30,395 nucleotides of DNA from JAVBRU01 sp031547595 (lineage in GTDB: Bacteria; Bacillota; Clostridia; Christensenellales; Aristaeellaceae), in the NCBI GenBank assembly GCA_031547595.1, contig JAVBRU010000053.1, positions 1 through 30,395 on the forward strand. Direction: 5' to 3'. The notes under the pieces were generated by a model that was not told the DNA's origin, searched no databases, and saw only the letters and a program-made list of their open reading frames with translations. The translations under genes and the position numbers were made by a program. Shown here in pieces: positions 5,730 to 12,967 of this stretch (its first letter is position 1; every line of letters begins with the position of its first letter).

Positions 5730-6929
5730 TTACCGGATGCTGCTATTCTCCCCAATGGGGCCAATACGGTAGTTTAATATAATGGAAGAAGTAACGTACT
5801 CCTTGTAGAACTGCCGCTTGATACGCTCCATGACCAGCTTGCCGTTATCGTAGGATTTAAGGGGCAGCAAAAGCGCATACTGCGAAGCCGTATATTGTGT
5901 GATGGTGTCCCCCTTGCGAAGGGTGGTGCGAAGCACGTTGACGAGTAGCTGCATGATATCGTCCAGCTTCATGGGCTCAATGGGCTGGCTATCCACCGTG
6001 TTCACCATGATGAGGCCCAGGAATATGGTGGTGTTGCTGCGCTCCAGCGAGCGTAGCTGCAGGTTGTAGATTTCCTTGAACACGGCATACTCGCACACAA
6101 ACCCGCCCGAGGAATCCTGATAATCGCACAGCTCGCGCCGGATGCTGTCCAGATCGCCGTCCAGCACCTTGCCAGCCTGAATGATCTGCTTGTAGAATTC
6201 TTGGATGCCCTCCGGCGGCTTGACGCCAAGATAGCGGAAGTGCAGGTTGGTGGCATGCTTATACTGCATCAGTGCTTCGTTGTTGCGGTTGGTCTTGACC
6301 AGCGCGTCCATCAGTACCAGATGCAGCCGCTCGTCAAACGCACTGATCTCCAGCGCAGTGCGGCACACGCGGATGGTTTCGTCATAATCATCCACCTGCT
6401 TGAGAAGGTCCAGATACTGATATGCCAGCTCCATATACTGGTTTTGCAGCGCGACACTGCGGGAAACCACCCAGGTTTCCTCACCGTTGCTGGGCAGCAA
6501 ATCACCCAGATACAGCCCCAGCGCCTGGCGGAACAGCTCCCGGTTATTCTCTGTGAGGATGGTTTCGTTGCGTAAATTCTTACACAGCTGCTCAAACAAG
6601 AACAAGTCCACCTCGCAGTTGAGGGAGAGGTTCCAGCGGTACGCGCCGCGCGCAGTGGCAATGCAATTGCCCAGCTCCTGGCTGCAGTTGCCCAAAATAA
6701 CGCGCATGCGGCTGACCAGCGTCTTCAGTGCGCTTTCCGGGTTGGCGCTTTCTTCATTGGGCCAGAGGATCTCATAGAGGTCGGAGTATGGCACCGCATC
6801 ATCACGCCGCAAGAGCAGGTATTGCAACAGCGCGCTGCCTTTGCGGGATTTGCTCAGCTGGTCGTCAATCCGTTTGTCGTTCACAATGATTTCGAAGCGT
6901 CCCAGCATATTGATTTTGATGGAATCCAT
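5730..6929 (-). CDS. BTAD/SARP-type transcriptional regulator with degenerate GGDEF-like C-terminus
   Basis: The 399-residue protein begins with an OmpR-type winged helix-turn-helix (about 1-100, containing SALKTLVSRMRVILG and ARGAYRWN). A bacterial transcriptional activator domain of TPR-like helices follows (about 105-252, with EVDLFLFEQL and ALEISAFDERLHLVLMDAL). Residues 275-395 resemble a GGDEF fold, but the signature position reads YTASQYALLLP (347-357). The GG(D/E)EF active site is therefore absent and diguanylate cyclase activity is unlikely; ligand binding or dimerisation is more plausible. It follows the pilT gene by 28 nt as the last gene of the filament operon and probably controls that operon or a linked surface function. 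No target site can be assigned from sequence alone. Confidence 0.85.
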   Translation of the reverse strand: MDSIKINMLGRFEIIVNDKRIDDQLSKSRKGSALLQYLLLRRDDAVPYSDLYEILWPNEESANPESALKTLVSRMRVILGNCSQELGNCIATARGAYRWNLSLNCEVDLFLFEQLCKNLRNETILTENNRELFRQALGLYLGDLLPSNGEETWVVSRSVALQNQYMELAYQYLDLLKQVDDYDETIRVCRTALEISAFDERLHLVLMDALVKTNRNNEALMQYKHATNLHFRYLGVKPPEGIQEFYKQIIQAGKVLDGDLDSIRRELCDYQDSSGGFVCEYAVFKEIYNLQLRSLERSNTTIFLGLIMVNTVDSQPIEPMKLDDIMQLLVNVLRTTLRKGDTITQYTASQYALLLPLKSYDNGKLVMERIKRQFYKEYVTSSIILNYRIGPIGENSSIR

Positions 6930-6956
6930 ACTCGATCAACCTTTCTCTATCGTGGA

Positions 6957-8015
6957 TTAACCCAGTCTCTTCATTAATGTATCCGGGTTCATGGCGTGCA
7001 GGAGGGCGGTTTCGCGGGTGATCTGGCCCTCTTTATACAGCCGCAAAATGTCGTTATCCATAGCAATCATGCCCTGCGCCGCGCCGGCGTAGATCACGTT
7101 GTCCATCTGGAAGGTTTTGCTGTCGCGGATCATATTCTGGATGGCGGGGTTGACCACCATGATCTCAAATGCCGGTACCAGCTTGCCCGTCACAGAGGGC
7201 AGCAGCCGCTGGGACACTACGGCGCTCAGCGCCATAGAAAGCTGCACACGCACCTGCTGCTGGCGGTTGGCAGGGAATACGTCCACAATGCGGTCAATAG
7301 TCATAGATGCGCCCACAGTGTGCAGCGTGGACAGCACCAGGTGCCCCGTCTCTGCCGCCGTCAGCGCAGTCTGGATGGTTTCGTAATCGCGCATTTCGCC
7401 CAGCAATATCACATCCGGCGCCTGGCGAAGCGCGGCGCGCAGTGCCTGGCCGTAGGACTCGGTATCCTGCTGCAATTCGCGCTGGCTGACAATGCTTTTA
7501 ATGTGGGAATGTAAAAACTCAATCGGGTCCTCAATGGTGATGATATGGTCTTCGCACTCGTGATTGATGCGATCGATCATACAGGCCAGCGTAGTGCTCT
7601 TACCGCTGCCCGCCGTGCCGGTCACCAGAATCAGCCCGCGGCGGCGCTTGTATAGTTCCATCACCGTATCGGGGATATGCAGTGCCTTGGGTTCGGGCAG
7701 GCCATAGGGCACCACGCGAAGCACGGCGGCCAGCGACCCGCGCTGCCGGAACGTGCTGCAGCGGAAGCGTCCCAGATCGCGAATCGAGAACGAAAAATCG
7801 TCGTCGCCCGTTTCCAGCAGCCTGTCCATTGGCCGCGCATTCGCGCGCGCATAGGCATCGCGGATCAATACTTCGCACTGCGATACCCCAAAGCGCTGAT
7901 CATCCAAAGAGATCATCCGGCTGCCAGCCTTGGCAGTAGGCGGCGCTGCAGGCACGATATAGATATCCGAGCAGCCGGCTTGCACCGCCTGGGTCAGAAG
8001 TGACAGTAGTTCCAA
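6957..8015 (-). CDS. pilT: PilT-type retraction ATPase of a type IV filament
   Basis: A hexameric cytoplasmic motor ATPase of 352 residues, normal for PilT. Motifs in order: Walker A GTAGSGKST (133-141), Asp box ITIEDPIEF (159-167), Walker B DVILLGEMRD (201-210), His box TAAETGHLVLSTLHT (219-233) and AIQNMIRD (291-298). The last is the counterpart of the PilT-specific AIRNLIRE motif needed for retraction. The start is TTG at 8015, chosen because GAGGAGG lies 7 nt upstream. It follows the GspK-like gene closely. No PilB assembly ATPase is present nearby, so this enzyme may drive filament dynamics alone or work with a PilB encoded elsewhere. Confidence 0.93.
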   Translation of the reverse strand: MELLSLLTQAVQAGCSDIYIVPAAPPTAKAGSRMISLDDQRFGVSQCEVLIRDAYARANARPMDRLLETGDDDFSFSIRDLGRFRCSTFRQRGSLAAVLRVVPYGLPEPKALHIPDTVMELYKRRRGLILVTGTAGSGKSTTLACMIDRINHECEDHIITIEDPIEFLHSHIKSIVSQRELQQDTESYGQALRAALRQAPDVILLGEMRDYETIQTALTAAETGHLVLSTLHTVGASMTIDRIVDVFPANRQQQVRVQLSMALSAVVSQRLLPSVTGKLVPAFEIMVVNPAIQNMIRDSKTFQMDNVIYAGAAQGMIAMDNDILRLYKEGQITRETALLHAMNPDTLMKRLG

Positions 8016-8027
8016 ATTTATGCCTCC

Positions 8028-8480
8028 TCAATAAAATCCATCATACTCATGCGCTGGCCCTGTCAGCGTATGCTGCGTCAGCGTATAACGCTGCCCGGCC
8101 TGTCCGTAAGCCGCCACCTGCACGCTCAGGCGCAGGGTACGTCCACCGCCGGCATCTTCCGTCCAGGTGAGGATGCCTTCTTCAAACTCCATATTCTGCA
8201 AAAGTGCATAGTCCGCCACAAGCTTTTCATAAGCAGCCGCATCCGCAGCCTGCGTGCCCATTTCCATCAGCGCGGCGTCCAAGTCCCGCAGCTTTTCCTG
8301 TCCGCCTTGCGCAGCCTCATAATACCACAGCGTCATATCCTGCGTGCGCCGCGTCAGTTTGTCATCCGCACGGCTGCTGGCGAAGGAGAGCACCGCAAGC
8401 GTGGTCAGGCACAGTATCATAAACAACATCAGCATGCTGGGCACGCCAATGCCAAAGCGGTATTCCTGCTTGCTCTTCAC
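8028..8480 (-). CDS. Minor pilin-like membrane protein (GspK/PilX-like)
   Basis: A 150-residue protein starting at GTG 8480, which overlaps the upstream stop as GTGA and has GGGGGAGG 7 nt before it. A longer in-frame extension lies wholly within the upstream gene and is rejected. After a charged start (KSKQEYRFGIG) comes a single hydrophobic segment, VPSMLMLFMILCLTTLAVLS (about 14-33), then a long helix and a beta-rich end. Glu at position 5 of the presumed mature pilin is missing, as in GspK/PilX-type tip pilins. It probably belongs to the tip or priming complex of the filament; the family assignment is tentative. Confidence 0.7.
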   Translation of the reverse strand: MKSKQEYRFGIGVPSMLMLFMILCLTTLAVLSFASSRADDKLTRRTQDMTLWYYEAAQGGQEKLRDLDAALMEMGTQAADAAAYEKLVADYALLQNMEFEEGILTWTEDAGGGRTLRLSVQVAAYGQAGQRYTLTQHTLTGPAHEYDGFY

Positions 8481-8875
8481 GGCGTAGCCTCCCCCACATA
8501 GCGCGCCAGCGGCAGTGTAAACAAGGTTTCGGCAGCGTTGCTGGCAGCAATTTGCGCGCACAGCAGTTTGCCGCCCGCGCTTTCTTCCCACGCGAAGGCC
8601 ACGCTGTATGTCACATCATCCGCTGTCAGCAGATACTCATCCTGCCCGTGCTGCCAGCCTTCGGCGGCCAGCAACGCATCAATATCCTGCGCGGCATATA
8701 AACGCTCCGCCCAGCCCTGGGCGGTGGTGAGCGCCTGCGCGCGCTGTGTACTGTCCCGGCTGGTGCTATAGCCCGCCGCAAACACCTGCAAAATGATCAC
8801 AGAGCTGATCGCAAAAAACAAAAAGGCAATCAGCAGCTCCACCATAGCGCTGCGGCCCTTGCGCGTTACTTCCAC
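8477..8875 (-). CDS. Prepilin-like protein
   Basis: The 132-residue protein has a short basic leader, MEVTRKG, followed by RSAMVELLIAFLFFAISSVI. This resembles a class III prepilin signal, but the glutamate falls at +6 rather than +5 after the glycine, so processing by a prepilin peptidase is uncertain. The remaining part is a helix followed by a beta-rich domain. It overlaps its upstream neighbour by 10 nt and the downstream one by 4 nt, so the pilin-like genes are translationally coupled. Likely a minor pilin (GspI/PilV-like). Confidence 0.75.
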   Translation of the reverse strand: MEVTRKGRSAMVELLIAFLFFAISSVIILQVFAAGYSTSRDSTQRAQALTTAQGWAERLYAAQDIDALLAAEGWQHGQDEYLLTADDVTYSVAFAWEESAGGKLLCAQIAASNAAETLFTLPLARYVGEATP

Positions 8876-9363
8876 GGCGTTCCCTCCTCACTGCGCAGTG
8901 CTGCATACTGAGTACACGCCCTGCCCTCGGGATCGGTCACCGTAAAACACCAGGGATCGCCCGGTGTGACCGTCAATTGCTGTGCTTTGGCAATTTCCTC
9001 GCCGCTGCGCAGATCGTGCGTAGCCTCATGGGCGGTGAACAGTTCGCGTAGATAGCCATTATAGCAGTAGATGCGGGTGTCATAGAGCTCGCCCTCGATC
9101 TCCTGGGTGAACACCAGCATTTCCACGCCCTCCTGCTCACGGATGGAAAGCGCAGCTTCGCCGTCCATCACGCGCACTTTGTTGAGCACGTAGTTCAGCG
9201 TATCGCGCGATTGGGTGTTCTGCTGCGCGGCATTTGCAGTTTTTACATAATTTTGGGAGCCGAGTGCCACCAGCAACATAGAAAGCACAGCAAACAGGGC
9301 GATCAGCACAATGCCATACGCCTGGCTGATCATCGATAAAAAGTTGATCCGAATGCGTTTCAT
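8866..9363 (-). CDS. Single-pass membrane protein of filament operon (DUF4860-like)
   Basis: A 165-residue protein with a basic N-terminus (MKRIRIN), one transmembrane segment (about 15-36, YGIVLIALFAVLSMLLVALG) and an extracytoplasmic beta-rich domain. There is no prepilin cleavage motif with Glu5. Size, topology and position match the DUF4860 proteins I recall from Clostridia type IV filament clusters. Probably a minor pilin-like or scaffold subunit. The start ATG 9363 leaves a 3-nt gap to the gene upstream. Confidence 0.7.
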   Translation of the reverse strand: MKRIRINFLSMISQAYGIVLIALFAVLSMLLVALGSQNYVKTANAAQQNTQSRDTLNYVLNKVRVMDGEAALSIREQEGVEMLVFTQEIEGELYDTRIYCYNGYLRELFTAHEATHDLRSGEEIAKAQQLTVTPGDPWCFTVTDPEGRACTQYAALRSEEGTPWK

Positions 9364-9366
9364 GCC

Positions 9367-9696
9367 TCAGCGCCCTCCCTTCACCCACACATTGATCTGG
9401 GGCATTAAGTTGGATGCAAAGCCCGAGTACAGCACCGAAAACCGCTCTTCATTGACCACGATGCCGTAATTTTCCACCAAATAATCCAGCGATGGCGGGT
9501 AGAACCCCTCCACCGCAAAGCAGGTGACCGTGGCGTGCCGGATTGCGTTTTCCAGTTGAGTGGCTTCGCGCTGGTAAGTCTGCTCGCCCATGTTGCCAAT
9601 GATACCGGAAAAAGCCACCACAAGCAGCACAAACAACAGCGCCGTCACCAGCAAGCCGCGCCAGGGTTTAGACCGTTGTTCGTACAAATGCGCCAT
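9367..9696 (-). CDS. Small pilin-like membrane protein
   Basis: The 109-residue protein has a charged N-terminus, a transmembrane helix (about 14-36, GLLVTALLFVLLVVAFSGII) and a helix continuing as QLENAIRHATVTCFAVEGFYPPSLDYLVENYG. That last stretch resembles the helix and YPxSLxxL loop of GspG/PilA-type major pseudopilins. It has neither a prepilin leader nor Glu5. It may be the main subunit of the filament in unprocessed form. It lies between the platform gene pilC and the DUF4860-like gene. Confidence 0.65.
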   Translation of the reverse strand: MAHLYEQRSKPWRGLLVTALLFVLLVVAFSGIIGNMGEQTYQREATQLENAIRHATVTCFAVEGFYPPSLDYLVENYGIVVNEERFSVLYSGFASNLMPQINVWVKGGR

Positions 9697-9718
9697 AGGG
9701 CACCCCTTTCTTATTTAC

Positions 9719-10783
9719 TTACGTAATTGAGGACATGATGCTGGCCAGCGGCAGCATCACAGACAGCAGCACCGCGCCAATGATGACGGCCAGCAGCGCG
9801 ATGATGGTAGGCTCGATAATCGAGGCCAGACGGCGGATGTCTTCGTCCACTTCTTCTTCATATAGGATGGACAGCTTGCTCATGGCCACATCCAGTTGCC
9901 CGGCGGTGTTGCCCACGCGGATCATCTTGTTATGGATATCGGCAAACAGGTGCATATCCTCCACCGCGTCCACAAAGCTCTTGCCCTCGTCCATGGCCTT
10001 TTGACAGGACAGCACGCGCTGCTTCATTTGCTCGTCCGGCATGATGGTGGGCGCCATTTCCAGCACCTGCTGGATAGGAAATCCGCTGGAAAGCAGCTTG
10101 CCCGTCACCGACGCAAAGCGCGCGGCAGCCAGCTTTTCGTTGATGCGGCGGAAGGCTGGGAACACTTTGCCCAGCGTGCGCAGCACGCCCTGGCGGTGCT
10201 TGCTCTTATACAGCGCAAACACCACAATACCGGCCACAATCAGCACCGCTACCAGCGCCAATATCACATTGCCGGCCGTTGTGCCAAACTCCATCATCGC
10301 TTTTGCGGAAGGGGACAAATCCGTGCCGAGGTTGCTGAAAACCTCGCGGAAAATGGGCATAATGCTCACCGACAAGATGGTGATCAGCACTGCCATCATC
10401 ACAATCAGCATCAGCGGATACGCGATGGCATTGCGGATGCTGCGGCGAATCTGCGCCTCGCGCGCATAGTATGCGCCAAGTGATTCCATCACCTGCTCCA
10501 GAGAGCCGGACTGCTCGCCAATGCGCACCATATTGACCATATACGCCGGGAATAGCTCGCTGTTCCTGACGGCCTCATACAGGCTGCCGGTTTCCTTTAC
10601 GTCCTGCTCCAGCTGGTTAAAACGCGCGCTGTATTTGGTTTTGCGGTATGCCTCGCACAGTGCTTCCACACCGTCGCTGAGCATGACGCCAGAGTGCATC
10701 AGCAGCGCAATCTGCTCGCAAAACAGCGCCGTCTCTTCGGGCGCGATCACCGTTTGCTTTTCCTGTGCGCGATCCTTTGCCAC
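9719..10783 (-). CDS. pilC: Type II secretion/type IV pilus platform protein, GspF/PilC family
   Basis: An inner-membrane platform protein that couples the ATPase to filament assembly. From GTG 10783 it is 354 residues and carries two T2SSF domain repeats (about 18-140 and 220-345), each opening with a helix such as FCEQIALLMHSGVMLSDGVEAL. Transmembrane segments are at about 123-146, 172-191 and 323-347. The GTG start is preferred to the ATG at 10804 because AAGGAGG lies 7 nt before it, and that ATG sits beside the upstream stop. Between the transglutaminase-like gene and the pilin-like genes. Confidence 0.92.
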   Translation of the reverse strand: MAKDRAQEKQTVIAPEETALFCEQIALLMHSGVMLSDGVEALCEAYRKTKYSARFNQLEQDVKETGSLYEAVRNSELFPAYMVNMVRIGEQSGSLEQVMESLGAYYAREAQIRRSIRNAIAYPLMLIVMMAVLITILSVSIMPIFREVFSNLGTDLSPSAKAMMEFGTTAGNVILALVAVLIVAGIVVFALYKSKHRQGVLRTLGKVFPAFRRINEKLAAARFASVTGKLLSSGFPIQQVLEMAPTIMPDEQMKQRVLSCQKAMDEGKSFVDAVEDMHLFADIHNKMIRVGNTAGQLDVAMSKLSILYEEEVDEDIRRLASIIEPTIIALLAVIIGAVLLSVMLPLASIMSSIT

Positions 10784-10803
10784 GGTACTTCCTCCTTGTA
10801 ACA

Positions 10804-11652
10804 TTACTTATAAGTTGACGCAGTATATTCTGTCATCGGCTGGCCTGTCGTGACCGCCGTAGGGTCGTAATCCACCCACTTGCCATCCAGGTAGATGCTG
10901 TTCCAAGCGTGCGGCTTGCCATCACCCTTACCCTCCACCAGCTTGCAGGGAATGCCCTGCACACGCAGCATGCAAGCAAGCAGTGACGAGATATCATAAC
11001 AAATACCCTTAAACTGTTCTGGATTGTCCCTATAACACGCAGTCAAATCCGGCACGTAGTTTTTGTCGGCTGGTGCCGAAAGCGCTTTCACATAATCATA
11101 CATTGTCACGCGCTTCACATAATTCGCGATAGCATTACACTTTTCTTTGTCGGTCTTCAAATCAGCGCAAAGCTCGTAGGATTTTGCCACCGCCCAGGTA
11201 TCGGCGTCATAGTTGACAAAACGGTTGGGGTACAAAAATGCCGAGTTCTCATCATCCATTTTGATGGTCAGGTATTTAGACATCACCAAGCTATAGCTAT
11301 CTTTGGTGGTATTAATACGGATTTCAATCACATAATCGCCGCTGCCATAAGGCAAGGGGTACACATCATAGTCTCCGCTGCTGTTGTTCATGACATATGT
11401 GCTTGTTTGCCCCCCGCTTTTCACCTGCATCACCACCAGCTTTTTGCTGGCATTATGCTTCGCCATGATATAGCCCTGGGTGCGGTACGTAATATCCATG
11501 CTGGCCGCACCTTCTGACGACACCTTATCTCCTCGTTGGGGCAACAATTTCACCTCCACCCGGGCAAACGCCCATGCAAGGATGAGCGAGCAGGCAGCGG
11601 TAAACGCAATAAAACGTTTTATGTACATCTTCCTGCCGGGAATCCCAGCCAC
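10804..11652 (-). CDS. Secreted transglutaminase-like (papain-fold) protein
   Basis: A 282-residue protein with an N-terminal signal or anchor segment (about 10-30, IKRFIAFTAACSLILAWAFA). A beta-rich middle is followed by a transglutaminase-core domain (about 165-270). The catalytic Cys218 lies in KGICYDISSLLACML, His248 in PHAWNSIYL and Asp261 or Asp263 in WVDYDPT. Such extracellular domains act as cysteine proteases, cross-linkers or, when degenerate, binders. All three residues are present here. The start GTG 11652 follows a long polypurine AGGAGGAGGAGG; ATG 11628 is an alternative. As first gene of the filament operon it may process or cross-link the surface filament or its target. Confidence 0.85.
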   Translation of the reverse strand: MAGIPGRKMYIKRFIAFTAACSLILAWAFARVEVKLLPQRGDKVSSEGAASMDITYRTQGYIMAKHNASKKLVVMQVKSGGQTSTYVMNNSSGDYDVYPLPYGSGDYVIEIRINTTKDSYSLVMSKYLTIKMDDENSAFLYPNRFVNYDADTWAVAKSYELCADLKTDKEKCNAIANYVKRVTMYDYVKALSAPADKNYVPDLTACYRDNPEQFKGICYDISSLLACMLRVQGIPCKLVEGKGDGKPHAWNSIYLDGKWVDYDPTAVTTGQPMTEYTASTYK

Positions 11653-11701
11653 TCGCGTCCTCCTCCTCCTGGCCCATCATTCGTATCACTATACGTTTTC
11701 A

Positions 11702-11743
11702 TTTCATAGTATATTACAATGTGATGCCAAATGCAACCTTTTA
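11702..11743 (-). promoter_or_regulatory. Probable promoter of the filament operon
   Basis: On the minus strand TTGCAT is followed by 17 nt and TATACT, upstream of GTG 11652. An 11-bp word, AAGGTTGCATT, that contains the -35 box occurs a second time about 40 bp further upstream. Confidence 0.55.
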
Positions 11744-11756
11744 TAGAAATTTGTTA

Positions 11757-11769
11757 TGTAACAGTTACA
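11757..11769. promoter_or_regulatory. Operator-like palindrome TGTAACAGTTACA
   Basis: A perfect 6-bp inverted repeat with one central base lies just upstream of the predicted filament promoter, between the two AAGGTTGCATT copies. This arrangement suits an activator site. The cognate protein is unknown; the operon's own BTAD regulator is one candidate. Confidence 0.4.
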
Positions 11770-11791
11770 ATGCAACCTTTGGTGTAATAAG

Positions 11792-11819
11792 GAATCCATA
11801 TCCGGCCGGATATGGATTC
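11792..11819 (-). terminator. 28-bp perfect palindrome, probable terminator
   Basis: GAATCCATATCCGG and its exact complement form an uninterrupted 28-bp palindrome, 9 nt after the stop codon of the secreted orphan gene. The strong GC core fits a terminator, but the downstream minus-strand tail (CTTATTAC) is a poor U-tract. It may instead bind a protein. Confidence 0.5.
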
Positions 11820-11828
11820 ACTGTGGGT

Positions 11829-12860
11829 TCACTTCGTACCCAAAAAGCTCTCCAGCAACGCCATTTGCTGTGCTTCCAGCGTGGCGGTGTCAAAGGTTTC
11901 GTACTCAAAGTAAGAAATCGTCATCGACCAGCCATTGTTGACCGCAAGGGCGTAATGATACTGAACGTTGCCGCTGAGGCCGAAACGGAAGGCAGGCATT
12001 TTGTCTTTTCCAACCTCTATGCCCTCAATGGACGCTTCGTCCACATCGCCCGGTGTGCTGAAAGCGACCAGCTGCTCGGTGATTTGCGGGTCCAATGTGG
12101 CCACCGTGTGCCCCTCCAGCGCCTCATCGTGCATCAGGATAATGGTCATAGCAGCCTGCTGGGTGCCGGGATAGGTGATATAAAGCTGCTTATATTCCGG
12201 CTCGTCCTTCGGTATACTGATGCGCGAATTCTCGCCAACAGTCACGGTGAACGGCGTGCCTTCCAGGGCATAGTTACGGGTGTATTGCATGGTGTCCCTC
12301 AAGGAAAAGGCGGTTCCCAGCAGTTTTTTTTGCAGGGCAAGCCCGTCTTTGGATACGGCGTTCTTGGTTTTGAGCGGCACCGCCATCATATTGAACAGCC
12401 AATCCCCGTAAAAGGCAATTAGATGTGCGTACATGCCTTCGAGCGCCTTTTCGTATACCAGCATGGCATACACGCCGTCATACAGCTCAAAGGGCGCCTC
12501 ATGGGTGGTGGTTTTCACGCGCGGGGTGACGCATTCTATCACATCCAGCAGCGTATCTTCGTTTGCGGCGCTCAGATCCACCTTGCTGATTTCCGGGTTG
12601 TATATCGCATAAAAGCCCAGCAGCGTATCCGGGCACGCCGCAGCCTGAATCAGCAGCAGCTTCAGCTCCGGCATATCAATTTGAAGCTCCGCCTGCGATT
12701 GCACCGGAATCATCAGTACCGCGTCTACGCCATATACCCAATACTCGTAGTAATACGAGGCCAGTTCCTCCTCCGTCAGCTCCGTCACAGACATCGCCAG
12801 CCCAGGGAGAGACGTTATGCATAAACACAGCACCATCAGAAATACGCATGCTTTTTTCAT
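11829..12860 (-). CDS. Secreted protein of unknown function
   Basis: I do not recognise a family. From ATG 12860 (AAAGGCGG 7 nt upstream) the product is 343 residues. It starts with a Sec signal peptide, MKKACVFLMVLCLCITS, with likely cleavage after SLPGLA. No lipobox or transmembrane helix follows. The mature part is acidic and mixed alpha/beta, with repeated short hydrophobic strands (TMTISYFEYETFD near the end). A further in-frame ATG ten codons upstream has no ribosome site. It lies between the xylan locus and the filament operon, about 107 nt after the GH10 gene, and could be expressed from either. Extracytoplasmic. Confidence 0.8.
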   Translation of the reverse strand: MKKACVFLMVLCLCITSLPGLAMSVTELTEEELASYYYEYWVYGVDAVLMIPVQSQAELQIDMPELKLLLIQAAACPDTLLGFYAIYNPEISKVDLSAANEDTLLDVIECVTPRVKTTTHEAPFELYDGVYAMLVYEKALEGMYAHLIAFYGDWLFNMMAVPLKTKNAVSKDGLALQKKLLGTAFSLRDTMQYTRNYALEGTPFTVTVGENSRISIPKDEPEYKQLYITYPGTQQAAMTIILMHDEALEGHTVATLDPQITEQLVAFSTPGDVDEASIEGIEVGKDKMPAFRFGLSGNVQYHYALAVNNGWSMTISYFEYETFDTATLEAQQMALLESFLGTK

Positions 12861-12967
12861 AGTCCTACCGCCTTTCGCGTTGCTGACCATAGAACGAAAT
12901 AAAATGCCGAAAACTTCCTTCGTTGCGTATGTTTACATATATTTCGTTACAGGCGGGAGGAGGGCTG

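Noticed and set aside
8481..8591. Longer N-terminus for the GspK-like protein
   Set aside because: It lies inside the upstream prepilin-like gene in another frame; the GTG at 8480 has an excellent ribosome site and a hydrophobic pilin-type segment soon after.
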